A stretch of DNA of 64,000 bases from Talpa occidentalis (lineage: Eukaryota; Chordata; Mammalia; Eulipotyphla; Talpidae), in NCBI RefSeq assembly GCF_014898055.3, contig NW_026555331.1, positions 104,343,194 through 104,407,193 of the forward strand. Reading direction: 5' to 3'. The notes beneath the pieces were generated by a model, which saw nothing but the letters and a program-made list of their open reading frames with translations, had not been told where the DNA came from and did no database searches. Position numbers and translations under genes: made by a program. This document shows, one piece after another, positions 45,152 to 55,841 of this stretch (position 1 is the first letter of the stretch; each line of letters begins with the position of its first letter).

Positions 45152-45465
45152 GGGGCCTCCCCGGTGGCGCAGCGGTTGAGCGCTGGGTTGCGAAGCTGCC
45201 CGCGGCCTCTGCGGCGCTGGTTCGATCCCCGGCTGCTCCCCGGCCACCTGAGGAGGGTCCCACATGGTGTGCAGACCTCTCCTGCCGCCCGCTGCTCCCC
45301 TCAGCAGTGTACTTCGGTCCCTCTGCCTGTTCTGCTCCCCGTTCTGGCTCTGGTGAATTCTCTCGCCCTCCCGCGCTTCTGACTGTACCCAGTGCATGTA
45401 TAAACAAAAACAAACAAACAAATAAATAAATAAAAACATGCCTCTAAAAAAAAAAAAAAAAAAAA
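45152..45465 (+). repeat. tRNA-Glu-like SINE, type B, with ACATGCCTCT tail
   Basis: Perfect TSD GAAAATTTGAGAAAAG at 45136-45151 and 45466-45481. The head is close to intact: GGTGGCGCAGCGGTTGAGCG and the B-box GGTTCGATCCCCGGC. Tail (CAAA)n(TAAA)n, then ACATGCCTCT (45436-45445), then about 22 A. Probably among the youngest insertions here. Confidence 0.98.
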
Positions 45466-45481
45466 GAAAATTTGAGAAAAG

Positions 45482-45725
45482 TCCTCATGTCAGCCAGTTC
45501 TGTTTTGTAACAGTTCAGATCAACAGGCATTTATAGAGCAATTAGTAGGCAGTGACTAAAGAGAAACCAGTCACAAGGAGACCGGAAATGATGAGAAATT
45601 CCAGGATGTTTCTGGAGTCCCCATTTATTGGCTGAGTCGACAGACTGGAAGGGCCCTCTTCTTCACTGTATCCTCTGCAGAACACCCCAACACCTCTTTA
45701 CTTTTGAAAAGGAAAGGAAACCCCT
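45482..45725. other. Short unique spacer
   Basis: Nothing recognised. Confidence 0.5.
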
Positions 45726-45738
45726 CTCTCTTATTATT

Positions 45739-46011
45739 ATTTTTTTTTTTTAAAGATTTATTTATTTATTTATTTATACAAGCACTGGGTACAGTCAGAA
45801 GCGCGAGAGGGTGAGAGAATTCACCAGAGCCAGAGCGGGGAGCAGAGCAGGCAGAAGGACCGAAGTACACTGCTGAGGGGAGCAGCGGGCGGCAGGAGAG
45901 GCCTGCGCGCCATGTGGGACCCTCGCCGGGCGGCCGGGGTTTGAACCAGCACCGCAGAGGCTGCGGCAGCTTCGCAGCCCGGAGCTCAACTGCTGGCCAC
46001 CAGGGGAGGCC
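45739..46011 (-). repeat. tRNA-Glu-like SINE, type B, with type C-like junction
   Basis: Perfect TSD CTCTCTTATTATT at 45726-45738 and 46012-46024. The minus strand reads GGCCGCCCGGCGAGGGTCCC between the B-box and the body, a wording otherwise seen in the head-only type C copies. The body is full length, so this copy links the two types. Confidence 0.95.
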
Positions 46012-46024
46012 CTCTCTTATTATT

Positions 46025-46492
46025 CTTACTTGCTTCCATATTCCCCAGTTCTTTCTGACCTCCTTTACCCAAGGAATAGTCTCATTTTGAATTTTTCTCT
46101 ATCTTTAACTAAGAACAGGCTAGTATCCCAAGAACAGGTAGTTACTGCATTGTTTGTGAACTGTGTTTTGTAATCGTGATGGGAGTGGCTGGGTGGAGGA
46201 ATGATGAACAGAACTAACACTGCTCTGTGTGATGATATGAAATCTGAACACTTCGTAAAGAGGTAACTTGGATTATGAGGCTGTTTGAATGATCGTGCTT
46301 CCTTCTTAAGGATTTGGAGGGCTCTGATAGTGAGAATCAATGTTTACTGAGGAAACTGTGAGTCTGTGATCACCTGTAGCTTGCTGATCAGTCTCCAGAG
46401 GATAGAAGCAGGACAGCTTATTTTCCTTATGACCACATTGACCTTTTTGTGTACTTGAGCATAGCTGGCATTCTCCCTCCTCGGGGTCTTTA
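46025..46492. other. Unique sequence
   Basis: No repeat or exon recognised. Confidence 0.45.
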
Positions 46493-46500
46493 CTCTAGCT

Positions 46501-46695
46501 CAAGGTTTCTTAACAGTGGCATTCTTTGTTGTGGGAGCAGTCCCGTTCTTTGTAGGATGTTTACAGCATCCCTGGGCTCTACCCAGAGGTGACAGGAGCA
46601 TACCCACCCACCTCTAACGCATAACAAACAAATGTGTCTCCAGACATTGCCAAGTGTCCCCTGGGGTCAAAATTTCCCTCAGATGAGAACCACTA
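46501..46695 (-). mobile_element. MER20 hAT element
   Basis: Inverted MER20: CAAGGTTTCTTAAC at the left, TTCTTTGTTGTGGGAGCAG, GTGTCTCCAGACATTGCC, and GAGAACCACTA at the right. An 8-bp TSD CTCTAGCT / CTGTAGTT matches at six positions. Confidence 0.85.
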
Positions 46696-46703
46696 CTGTA
46701 GTT

Positions 46704-46886
46704 GTGCCTTCTGCCAGGCACATTCTCCCCCAAAAAAGTCTCACTTCCCTCAAACCTTAGCACCCATCTTGCCCCATTTAGGCTCCTCTACCTTATTTAT
46801 TTATTTAAAGATTTATTTAAAGATTTATTTACTTATGCATACAATAGCTGGGGTACAGGCCAGAAGTGTGGGGGTGGTGGGATGGC

Positions 46887-46925
<39 letters not shown>

Positions 46926-47420
46926 AGAGAGAGGATTCACCAGAGACAGAGTGGGGGACAGAACAGGTGGATTAACTGAAATACACTGCTGAGGGAGCAG
47001 CGGGCAAGACAGGAGAGGTCTGCTGCGCCACGTGGGTCAGCTCCTAGCCAGTCGGGGATCGAATTCAAGCCGTGCTGCAGTGGCTGCAGATAGCTTCATA
47101 GTGCTGAGACTTAACCGCTTGTGCCACCAGGGAGGCCCATTACCTTATTTAAAATATATTATTATATTATATAATAAAATATAGGCTATATTATATATTA
47201 TTATACATATTAATATTTATAATAAACTGTCCGTCTCTGAACACCTTTGATTCTTCTATCCTTTTTTAATTTTCACAACCGTCTAATGTCCCATACAATC
47301 TTCTTTTATGTGTTTATATTTTCTCACTAGAATGTCGGCTCCTTGAGGCAGTAGTTTTGTTCCCTGATATTTTCTGAGCACCAAGAGCAGCGCCTCACAC
47401 ATGGTTAAAAATGCAGATAC
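46704..47420 (+). repeat. L2 LINE 3' end, sense, split by a SINE
   Basis: TGCCAGGCACATTCTCCC lies before the SINE. Afterwards TTTCTCACTAGAATGTCGGCTCCTTGAGGCAGTAG and GCGCCTCACACATGG give the L2 3' order. AT-rich DNA at 47150-47225 has expanded inside. Confidence 0.65.
46800..47140 (-). repeat. tRNA-Glu-like SINE, type A, with internal GT/GA microsatellite
   Basis: TSD TACCTTATTT at both sides. The body is normal except for an inserted (GT)n at 46886-46902 and (GA)n at 46903-46932 between GGCCAGAAGTGTG and GAGGATTCACC. A partial duplication AGATTTATTTAAAGATTTATTT marks the tail. Confidence 0.93.
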
Positions 47421-49254
47421 ACATGCAAAGGTGTGGCATGAAAGGTCTAGTTCTCATTCCTGTCCTCTGTGCATCTAGTTCTCTATTCAAATAAGTAACT
47501 TTTTTTAGTTCCTTGTAGAGTTTCTTTATGCAAAACCAAGGAAATAGGGATAAATAGGTACATGCACCTCTTCAGCACCTTCCTTTTTCCCTTTTAATCT
47601 TCTGTGCATTTTGATAATAGTTTTTTTTTGCTTAGGATAGGTTTTGCTTGCGTGTTTGAATTTTTCCTCTCTGTAGTTTGAAACTTGGAGATCCACAACC
47701 TAGGAAACAGTGATCCAACTACAAACTTCTACAAAGAAAAAACTAGATTTGCCCTTTAAACTTGAATTCCAGTTTCAGCCAGATCCTAGCCAAGTCTCAG
47801 CTAGTCAGAGGTTGGTCTAACTTGTTTAGATTATGTCACAAGCTTATATGTGTTTGTGAAGCTTATACATGTGTGTGTAAATTAAATTGTTTCCTACTAC
47901 AATAGGTTCAAGCATTGGTACTTCTAGGAAATCAGTCAGCTTGTGAGTATTTCCGAAGTTTGCCTACCTAGCCAACATTTTTAGCCGTGGCTGCAGCAAG
48001 GCACCCGGGTAGAGCCCTAGCTTTCACTCCACTGGAGGGAACCTAGATATTTATTTTAAACTGGCTCCTCTGGAGTTCAGTGCAGAGAATGATTACTTCT
48101 GCTTTGCTTATAGATTTGCTGGGCCTCTGGGAAACCTGAAAGGTAGAAACTGAAAGGCACAGAGAGACAGTAAGTTGCCTTAGGAGTCTAAATGTTCAAA
48201 AAGGCCAAGAAGAAAAACCTGGCCTGGTGCCAGTGGTGAGATTCAGCGATGGGTATTTCATCCTGTGGAAGCAAATGAATGGTGTGTGTTTTGAAATTAA
48301 GCACTTAGTGATTATTACTTTAGAGGTCTTAAAACATTCAGCTCTCAACTTATCAGACCTCAATGTATGACATTTCATGTTAGCCAAAATGGCTGTATTT
48401 TTTAAAGACCTTAAAGATAAAATACATACCAACATTCAAAATTGTAAACAAAGAATTAGAATGACAGATTACTACTGGTTAAAAGAAGCTATTATCTTGG
48501 GTGTACACACACAAAAAATCCTCTTTTCATTTCAGAGGGACATGCTCAGGTCACGATAATTAAACATTGTTTTTCTCTCCTTAGTTTCAGAAAGGTTAGC
48601 AAGAAGTTGCAGCAGGCGAAAAGAACAGCTGGATCATGCATCTTTCAAATGGGAAAAACTTGCACCCTTAATCGCAGATGAACCCATGAGGAAGTATTTT
48701 AGAAAAGCCTGAACTCATCTATCCTTTCCTAGAATATGCAATCTAATCAGCACTCTGCGAAAAGCAGAGGGGAAGGATTAGAAATAATAGGCTGTGTTTA
48801 TTTTTGTCTGAGATCTATGGAAATGGAGGTTTATGACTTGATTTGAATGTTCACAGTTAAAATAGATGGCGGACAGAACAACCCTTGCAGCCAGGCTGGG
48901 CCTGGCCTCACTGGATTTCACAAAGTGAGCGAAGGACCATGGGCCCTCTAGGGTCTCAAGATTGGGATCCCTTTCAGCGAAGCCCCAAGGAGTCCTGACT
49001 GCACAGTGGCTAACTGTGGCCATTGCCTCTGTCTAGCCTTCACCCTCCCTGTCACTGACTCCACAGCAAAGTCATGGTCCCCAGCAGCCATACGGCTGTG
49101 GTTTGCTGGGAAAAGAGATAGCCATTAGTTGAGGTCTTTGTTTTTGACACACTTTACTAATATAGTTTATTTCAAATTTGAAAACAATCTTCTATTACTT
49201 TTTGTCATTTTACCTCAGATCTTTGTAGTGTGTTTGGGGGAGGAGTCTTTTACC
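47421..49254. other. Unique sequence
   Basis: About 1.8 kb without a recognised insertion or credible exon. Confidence 0.45.
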
Positions 49255-50140
49255 TTTTTTAAAACAGTTTTACTGAAATATCATTTACATACTATATAGT
49301 TTACTAATTTTTTTTTTTTTAAAGAGGCATGTAGTTTTATTTATTTATGATTTATTTATTTGTTTTGTTTCGTTTATACATGCACTGGGTACAGTCAGAA
49401 GCGCGGGAGGGTGAGAGAATTCACCAGAGCCAGAGTGGGGAGCAGAGCAGGCAGAAGGACCGAAGTACACTGCTGAGGGGAGCAGCGGGCGGCAGGAGAG
49501 GTCTGCGCACCATGTGGGACCCTCCTCAGGTGGCTGGGGAGCAGCCGGGGATGGAACCGGCGCAGCAGAGGCTGCGGGCAGCCTCGCAACCCAGCGCTCA
49601 ACCGCTGCGCCACCGGGGAGGCCCTATATAGTTTACTAATTTAATGTGTACAATTCAGTGGTTTTAATAGTATATCCACAGAGTTGTGCATCCATCACTG
49701 AGATTTTACAGTAAGTTCACTTCTCCACAAAGAAATCCCAGGCCTATACGCATCCACTCACCATTTCCCCACTCGCCAAATGAATCTACTTTGTAGATTT
49801 GCCTGTTTTGTCATTTCATATAAATTATTCAGTATGTTCTTTTGTGATTGGCTTCTTTCACTGTGCATAATAATTTCAAGGTATATTCATGTTGCAATGT
49901 CTATCAACACTGTTCCTTTTCATTACTGAGTAGTACCCAGTGCATAGATGTACTACGTTTTCATTCATTCATCAGTTGATGGGCATTTGGGTTGTTTCCA
50001 GTGAAAAATGTTGCAATGAACAGTCATGTACAAGTTTTTGCGTGAATGTATATTTTCATTTCTCTTGTGTATATACTTGCTGTGTCACTCAGTAAATTTA
50101 ATTTAAACATCTTGAGGAACTGCCACACTGTTCTCTATTA
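49255..50140 (-). mobile_element. Old L1M 3' part, antisense, split by a SINE
   Basis: TTACTGAAATATCATTTAC, then (after the SINE) ACAATTCAGTGGTTTTAATAG, GAGTTGTGCATCCATCACTG, CATTTTCATTCATTCATCAG and GATGGGCATTTGGGTTGTTTCC: inverted 3'UTR then ORF2 end. Confidence 0.85.
49311..49623 (-). repeat. tRNA-Glu-like SINE, type B, with ACATGCCTCT tail, nested in L1
   Basis: Perfect 19-bp TSD CTATATAGTTTACTAATTT at 49292-49310 and 49624-49642. The tail contains AGAGGCATGT (49323-49332), the reverse of ACATGCCTCT. Head and body are well preserved. Confidence 0.97.
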
Positions 50141-51060
50141 TTTTACAGAGCTCTGTTGCTAGGCATCGGTCAGAATTTGGGTAAAGAGCACATATTTGAA
50201 ATCGGAGGTCACAGTTGTATCTGTGTATAACAAAGCTCTCTTTAGCAACTGGAAGGCATTCTCATGTCATCTAAGTGTTTCTTCCTTTGGTCCATTTTCC
50301 CTTTCTTCCTCTCTACTCCCATACACAACTGTTTCTTTTCTCATCAATGTTTATTAAGTGACCAGTATTGAAGCAGTACAAGAGGAAAACCATATAAATG
50401 GCTCTGAGAGCACTGTGGGCCACAGAAACACCCTGGACCGTATTGGTGAGGCATAGCCCTCACTCTGCATTCTCTTGGTAATAAAATTTGAACTTTTTAA
50501 AACATACATCCTAACTTTGTTTTGCTAACAAAACCTAAAGATTAGCAAGCTGTTTATCTACCCTTCTGAGCCTCCCGGACAATAAAGTAACTAGGCATGC
50601 TTAAACTTCTGCCTGCATTCCTCTCTTTAATTTTCTACATTTTAATCAAGTATTTCATTCCTACCTTGTTGTAGTGGCAAGCCTACAGGCTGGCAAGGCA
50701 GGGAGGCCGGGAGGAAACCGAGCCCTCCAGGGCCCTCTGAATCTTTACTCTTTTTTTCTCCCAGCTCTCTCCAGCATTATCTCGTGGTCAAGCCTCTTCT
50801 GTACTCACACCTCCTCCCATAGCTGTCTTCCCTCTCTGAGTGCCGCTTCCCTTGTATCCCTGACCTCTAGGCTCAGGTGTGCACACTTGCACATGCGCAC
50901 ACATCTGTGCTCAGGTGTCCATAGTCAGACACTTATGATCTGTGCCCACGCACCCTCTTCATTAACAAGATCAAGGCCGCAGGTGATAGCCTCAGAGGCC
51001 AATGGCGTAAAAAGCCTGATCAACTTCATTTACCCTACACTTGTTATTGTATTTTAAGTC
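50141..51060. other. Unique sequence
   Basis: Contains a 127-codon frame at 50674-51057 that begins at GTG rather than ATG and has no domain. I do not call it a gene. Confidence 0.45.
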
Positions 51061-51082
51061 TATATTGATTTTTAAATTTTTA

Positions 51083-51356
51083 AAAAAGGTTTATTTATTT
51101 ATGCATACAAGAACTGAGGTACAGGCCAGAGGTGTGTGGGGGTGGGTGGGTTTAATAGTATATCCAGAGACAGAGCAAGGAACAGAAAAGGCAGATTGAC
51201 TGACATACACTGCTGAGGGGAGCAGCTGGTGAGACAGGAGAGGTCTGCTGCACCATGTGGGTTGCTCCCTGGCTGGCCGGGAATCGAACTCATGCTGAAG
51301 TGGCTACGGATAGCTTCATAGGTTGCATCTTAACCCTTGCACCACCAGAGAGGCCC
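51083..51356 (-). repeat. tRNA-Glu-like SINE, type A, stack member 1
   Basis: Target TATATTGATTTTT at 51061-51073; a copy ATATTGATTTTT follows at 51358-51369. A TTTAATAGTATATC piece replaces part of the GAGAGGATTCACC block at about 51149-51164. Confidence 0.93.
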
Positions 51357-51372
51357 AATATTGATTTTTTAA

Positions 51373-51640
51373 AAAAGATTTTTATTTATTTATTTATACA
51401 AGAACCAGGGTACAGGCCAGATTCGCAGGAGGGTGAGAGGATTCACCAGCGACAGAGTGGGGAACAGAACAGGCAGACTGACTGAAATACATTGCTGAGG
51501 GGAGCAGCAGGTGAGACAGGAGAGGTCTGCTGTGCCATGTGCAACCCTCGCCAGCCAGCCGGGAGCGAATAGGTGCTGCAGAGACTGCGGACAGCTTCAC
51601 AGCGTTGCGCTCAACTGCCTGAGCCACCGGGGAGGCCCCA
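51373..51640 (-). repeat. tRNA-Glu-like SINE, stack member 2 (between types A and B)
   Basis: ACAAGAACCAGGGTACAGGCCAG is type A-like, but GCAACCCTCGCCAGCC and GCCACCGGGGAGGCCCC are closer to type B. The third copy of the target, ATATTGATTTT, follows at 51641. Confidence 0.93.
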
Positions 51641-51652
51641 ATATTGATTTTA

Positions 51653-51916
51653 AAAAAATATTTATTTATGCATACAAGAACTGGGGTACAGGCCAGAGGT
51701 GTGGAGGGTGAAAGGACTCACCAGAGACAGAGTGGGAAACAGAACAGGCAGATTGACTGAAATACACTGCTGAGGGGAGCAGTGAGCAAGTCAGGCGAGG
51801 TCTGCTGCGCCATGTGGATTGCTCCTTGGCTGGCCAGGGGATCGAACTTGTGTTGCAGAGGCTGCAGACAGCTTCATAGGTTGTGTCTTAATCCCTTGCG
51901 CCACCAGGGAGGCCCC
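51653..51916 (-). repeat. tRNA-Glu-like SINE, type A, stack member 3
   Basis: Starts directly in the third target copy with AAAAAAATATTTATTTATGC and ends CACCAGGGAGGCCCC. No target copy follows on the right, so this copy may be the oldest or was joined by a deletion. Confidence 0.93.
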
Positions 51917-52074
51917 TGGTTATGAATTTTTTTCCAGACTAGCTAAGAAGTGGTGCATATCACTCCTATGACATCACACTGGTCAGAAAGCCAATTGCAT
52001 GGTCCCAAGGGAAGTGGGAAATGCTCAACATCATTTACTGACAGGGAATTGTGAATCAAAATCACAATGAGATG

Positions 52075-52210
52075 GGGCCTCCCCTGGTGGCGCAGCAGTT
52101 GAGCGCTGGGCTGTGAGGCTGCCCGCAGCCTCTGCAGCGCTGGTTCATTTCCCCTGCAGCGCTGGTTCATTCCCCGGCCACCGGCGAGGGTCCCACAAAA
52201 AAAGAAAAGA
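52075..52210 (+). repeat. Head-only SINE, type C, with duplicated B-box
   Basis: Perfect 17-bp TSD AAAATCACAATGAGATG at 52058-52074 and 52211-52227. The head reads GGTGGCGCAGCAGTTGAGCG. GCAGCGCTGGTTCATT occurs at 52134-52149 and again at 52156-52171. It ends GGCGAGGGTCCCACA and runs straight into A-rich DNA. Confidence 0.93.
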
Positions 52211-52324
52211 AAAATCACAATGAGATGATCACCTCATTCCTGTGAGAATGGTCTATATCAAATGAGCCGTTTATGGTTTTTAATCAAGGAGAATTTTTAG
52301 TTACAGGAAGTAGAACATTGAAGT

Positions 52325-52465
52325 TAAGAATGTATCCGAGGGTCAGACTGACTGGGTTCAAGTTCTGACTTTATCAATAGCAGTTATGTGACTTCATTAT
52401 GGTTACTTAACGTCTTTGAACTTATGTTTCTTCATTGTTTAGGGGACATGATAAGATGTCTACTT
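52325..52465 (+). repeat. MIR SINE, sense
   Basis: GACTGGGTTCAAGTTCTGAC, GCAGTTATGTGACTTCATT, ACTTAACGTCTTTGAAC, TTCTTCATTGTTTAGGGG. Confidence 0.7.
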
Positions 52466-52899
52466 TTTAATTCATAGATGTTCACCATGATTTCTAGCTG
52501 CAGAATAAAGGACAAATGAAAATTAGTTTATACCAAGTGTTCTAGTCCAAGGAGGCCCTAAAGCCTTGGGGGGGAGAGCTATTGGATGAGTTCATCAAAA
52601 GAAATATCTCTGAAAGTTGGAGAAATTCTCCCCAGTCATCAGCATCAGGCAAATATCATGTGTGAAAAGTAGGCACACCAGAGAATGGCTGTTTCCATAG
52701 TTTGGAAGTTTTTGCTTAATTGGACTTCATGTCATTGTTCATGTAAACCTAAAAATGCCTTTATTGATAATCTAAAATTAGCTTCCCTCTTCCCTCTATT
52801 TTACTTTTTTCCTCTGTTCCCATTTCTGGTCTTATTTCTGTTTCCAAAAGCATTTTTGTGCCATATTTATTACTGCAGAGGAGGTTATGGCCAATTTGC
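52466..52899. other. Unique sequence
   Basis: No feature recognised. Confidence 0.45.
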
Positions 52900-52984
52900 A
52901 AAGGAGGGGAGGAGGAGGAGCAGGAGGGAAAGGGCGGGGGGCTTAGGAGGAAGAGGAGGGGGAAAGAGAGGAGGAGAAAAAGAA
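52900..52984. repeat. Purine-rich (GGA)n-like tract
   Basis: G and A only for most of 85 bases, with AGGAGGAGGAG and GAAGAGGAGGGGG motifs. It could form triplex or quadruplex structures. Confidence 0.9.
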
Positions 52985-52993
52985 TGGTTGTTC

Positions 52994-53551
52994 AAAGCCC
53001 ATATGCCCAAAAATAGATGACTGGATCAAGAAGATGTGGTACATATATACCATGGAATATTACTCAGCAATCAAAATGATAAACTCATGCCATTTGCAGC
53101 AACATGGATGGAGCTAGAAGGAATTATGCTCAGTGAAATAAGCCAGAAGGAAAAAGAAAAATATCAGATGGTTTCACTTATAGCAGGAATATAGGGGAAC
53201 CCAATAAAACATCAGTGTAAAAAAATATTAAGAGTACAAAACACAACAAAGCAAAAATGGACAATTATAAATCAGAGACATCCTGCAGGGGAGGAGGAGG
53301 GAGAGGGATCAGGGAGGGAGGGAGGAGCACAGGGGACTGAGGTGATGGTGCACGGGTGCCTTGGTAAAGGAAATTCTATGGGGACTACACCTAGGGCGGC
53401 GGGGGTGGGGGGTGGGGAGTGGGGAAGCAAATATTGTTTAAAAATGAACAATGATGTAAAAAATAAAAAAAATTAATTGAAAAAAGTAAAAAAAGAGAAT
53501 ATTTGTGACACTGACAAAAAAAAAAGAAAAGAAATTCAACTGGAAAAAAAT
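52994..53551 (+). mobile_element. 5'-truncated L1, sense, with exact ends
   Basis: Perfect TSD AAGAATGGTTGTTC at 52980-52993 and 53552-53565. Starts inside the ORF2 end (CAAAAATAGATGACTGGATC, ACCATGGAATATTACTCAGC, ATGGATGGAGCTAGAAGG). It then has a 3'UTR with a G-rich tract at 53395-53425 that could form a quadruplex, as L1 3'UTRs often do, and an impure poly(A) tail. Confidence 0.95.
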
Positions 53552-53565
53552 AAGAATGGTTGTTC

Positions 53566-53957
53566 TACATAAACATCCACATGCATTGTACATGCTGATA
53601 AGGTCTGGTATTGCACTAGTGCAACACTGCATTCTTTGTCATCTGCCATGTAGTCAATATCCTGAATTGCCTTTGAATTCCAGTTTATCAGAAATTTCTC
53701 GATTTCTAGAGAAATCTTTGAATTCTCGGTTACTATCATGGACTCATCTAACCTCCCCATAAGTTTAAAATCCAAATATGAGAAACTTTCCTTCTACACA
53801 ACATGTCAGAGAAGATTGAGCTTAATCAAGGTCCCGTCTTTCTAGGGTGGGATCTGGGAAGTATCCAAGCACTCTGTCTAATAATGTCAGCAAAAGACTC
53901 CCGAGCCATTGGCCAGCTTTGCTCCAATGCTTCTCACCACCACCGGCATCAAGAAAG
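53566..53957. other. Unique sequence
   Basis: No feature recognised. Confidence 0.45.
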
Positions 53958-53967
53958 CAAAGTCTGG

Positions 53968-54200
53968 GGCCTCCCTGGTGGCGCAGCGGTTGAGCGCTGG
54001 GTTGCTACAGCCGGCCGAGGGCCCCACATGGCGCGCAGACCTCTCCTGCCGCCCGCTGCTCCTCTCAGCAGTGTGCTTCGGTCCTTCTGCCTGCTCTGCT
54101 CCCCGCTCTGGCTCTGATGAATTCTCTTACCCTCCAGCGCTTCTGACTGTACCCAGTGCTTGTATAAATAAATGAATAAATCTTAAAAAAAAAAAAAAAA
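53968..54200 (+). repeat. tRNA-Glu-like SINE, type B, lacking the B-box
   Basis: GGCCTCCCTGGTGGCGCAGC to GCGCTGGGTTGC is normal. The sequence then jumps to TACAGCCGGCCGAGGGCCCC, so about 50 bases including GGTTCGATCCC are gone. The body and AAATAAATGAATAAATC tail are intact. TSD GCAAAGTCTG / GTAAAAGTCTG. The 104- and 88-codon frames are repeat-derived. Confidence 0.95.
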
Positions 54201-55339
54201 GTAAAAGTCTGACAAATTAAACTCTAACTTTCAAGGCTTTGTAAAGGCCTGTGGAAATAATTTTCTTTCCTAGCTTAATGCTTCATAACCCTGATTATAA
54301 TCATAAATAATGCTTACTGCATGTCTAATGGAGCTAACATCATGTATGATGGCACTTTTTTAAGAAGGCATAAAAATAGAGCAAAAAATCATTACCAAGG
54401 ATGCAAAGCAAATTTGAAAAATCAGCAAAGTTTAAAATGAAATGTTCCTAGTTTATTTCATGCGCTCCTTGTCTAATGATACAGTAACATATGATTATAA
54501 CTAAATCTAAAGCTGTCAGAGGAGCAAGGGGGGAGGGGAGTTACTTTTTCAACATTTGTGTCCTACTGAAAAACTTGGGGTGACTCTCCGCACACACCTG
54601 AGCATGTCTACAGCTCAGGAAACTCTTGTTTCCCAGCATGTAATGGGCCCCTACTGTTTTTTGTTTGCCCAGTCTCCATCCATCCCCCCTTTCTGGTAAT
54701 CAGATTATCTTCTGAGAATTCCTCTCTCTTGTGTGTGGTTGGTGGGTCAGTGGGTTGATCGTGGTGGCTCTACTCTCCCTGGGTTCTGTGATGATCGCGT
54801 GGCCCAAGTCTGGCCAATCAGATTTCTCTCTGGGGAACCTGAATTTAAGTGGAGGCTGTAAAGCAAAGGTGGTGGTTACTGTTACTGATTCCTCCCAAGG
54901 GAAGCATTGGGAAGATCCTTACAGAGCCCGGACCCTTAGAGCCTGGAGCTACTGAGTCCTGGTCCTTCAGTCTTTCCAGAATTTTCATTAACATCCTTTA
55001 CTTGCTAGCTTGTTAACTTTGTCAGCAAAACCCAACTCGAAAGGAGGTTACTCTACTGCTTGCAACAAAACCCCGATTGGAAAGGAGGTTACTCTATCCT
55101 GAGGCTCCTGGCGTGGCAGTGAGTACATTCATCCACCAAACCCTCCTTCAGAAAGGAAAGTCATGTTTACACTTTTTTAGAGTATAGCTTTTGAAGGGAA
55201 AACTAAGACTTGGAGCAACCAGTCATAGAAAAGATAGGGTGATTCATCTGACAGATTGACATTTATTTTTAAATAAATGGTACAGGAATAGCCTGTGTTT
55301 TAGATTTCAATTTTATTGCATTTTCTACCTTAGAAGGCA
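54201..55339. other. Unique sequence and an old unassigned repeat
   Basis: 54690-54960 (GCGTGGCCCAAGTCTGGCC, AATCAGATTTCTCTCTGGGG) looks like the old repeat class seen at 29311. At 55021-55099 GAAAGGAGGTTACTCTA occurs twice within about 45 bases. Confidence 0.4.
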
Positions 55340-55560
55340 GCACAAAGTGTGAGGAAAATAGTCCACACACTGGGGTCAAATTGCCCATGTTCAAATCCTA
55401 GTTTTGTGTCTTAACTAAATCTTTGTTTTCTTATCTGTTAGAATAGAATACTAGCATTACTTTAGAGGGTGGTTGAGAAAATTAAATAAGATAATTCATG
55501 TAAAGTACTTAACAGTGCTTAGTACATAATAGAACCTCAATAACATTGATTGTGAGGACA
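55340..55560 (+). repeat. MIR SINE, sense, nearly full length
   Basis: ACACTGGGGTCAAATTGCCC, TTCAAATCCTAGTTTTGTG, TTTTCTTATCTGTTAGAATAG, GGTTGAGAAAATTAAATAAG, AACAGTGCTTAGTACATAATAG. Confidence 0.8.
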
Positions 55561-55794
55561 ATATGCTTAAATTCACTTCCTTAGATTTCCTTTTATTTTG
55601 TTTGTATGGCATCTCTTAGCATAATAGACTCAAACAAATGTGATATCCCTCAGATACAAAGATACAATGAGATCCACCATTAACTAGCTATTTGTTTAGA
55701 GTTGTTTAGCAAGTGGTGATTGTAAGGATCTTGAGTAAGGGACTTTATTGAAATGACTCTTAACATAGACCTCTCTATATTTCATTATCATCTA

Positions 55795-55841
<47 letters not shown>

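Noticed and set aside
45152..45260. Functional tRNA gene in the SINE heads
   Set aside because: The heads keep A- and B-box-like text but have no proper anticodon arm or acceptor pairing and continue into the SINE body.
50674..51057. 127-codon plus-strand frame as a small gene
   Set aside because: Begins with GTG, lacks any domain and sits in ordinary sequence next to SINEs.
51061..51916. Tandem satellite or CRISPR-like array
   Set aside because: The three units are separate SINEs of different types with target copies between them, not regular repeats with unique spacers.
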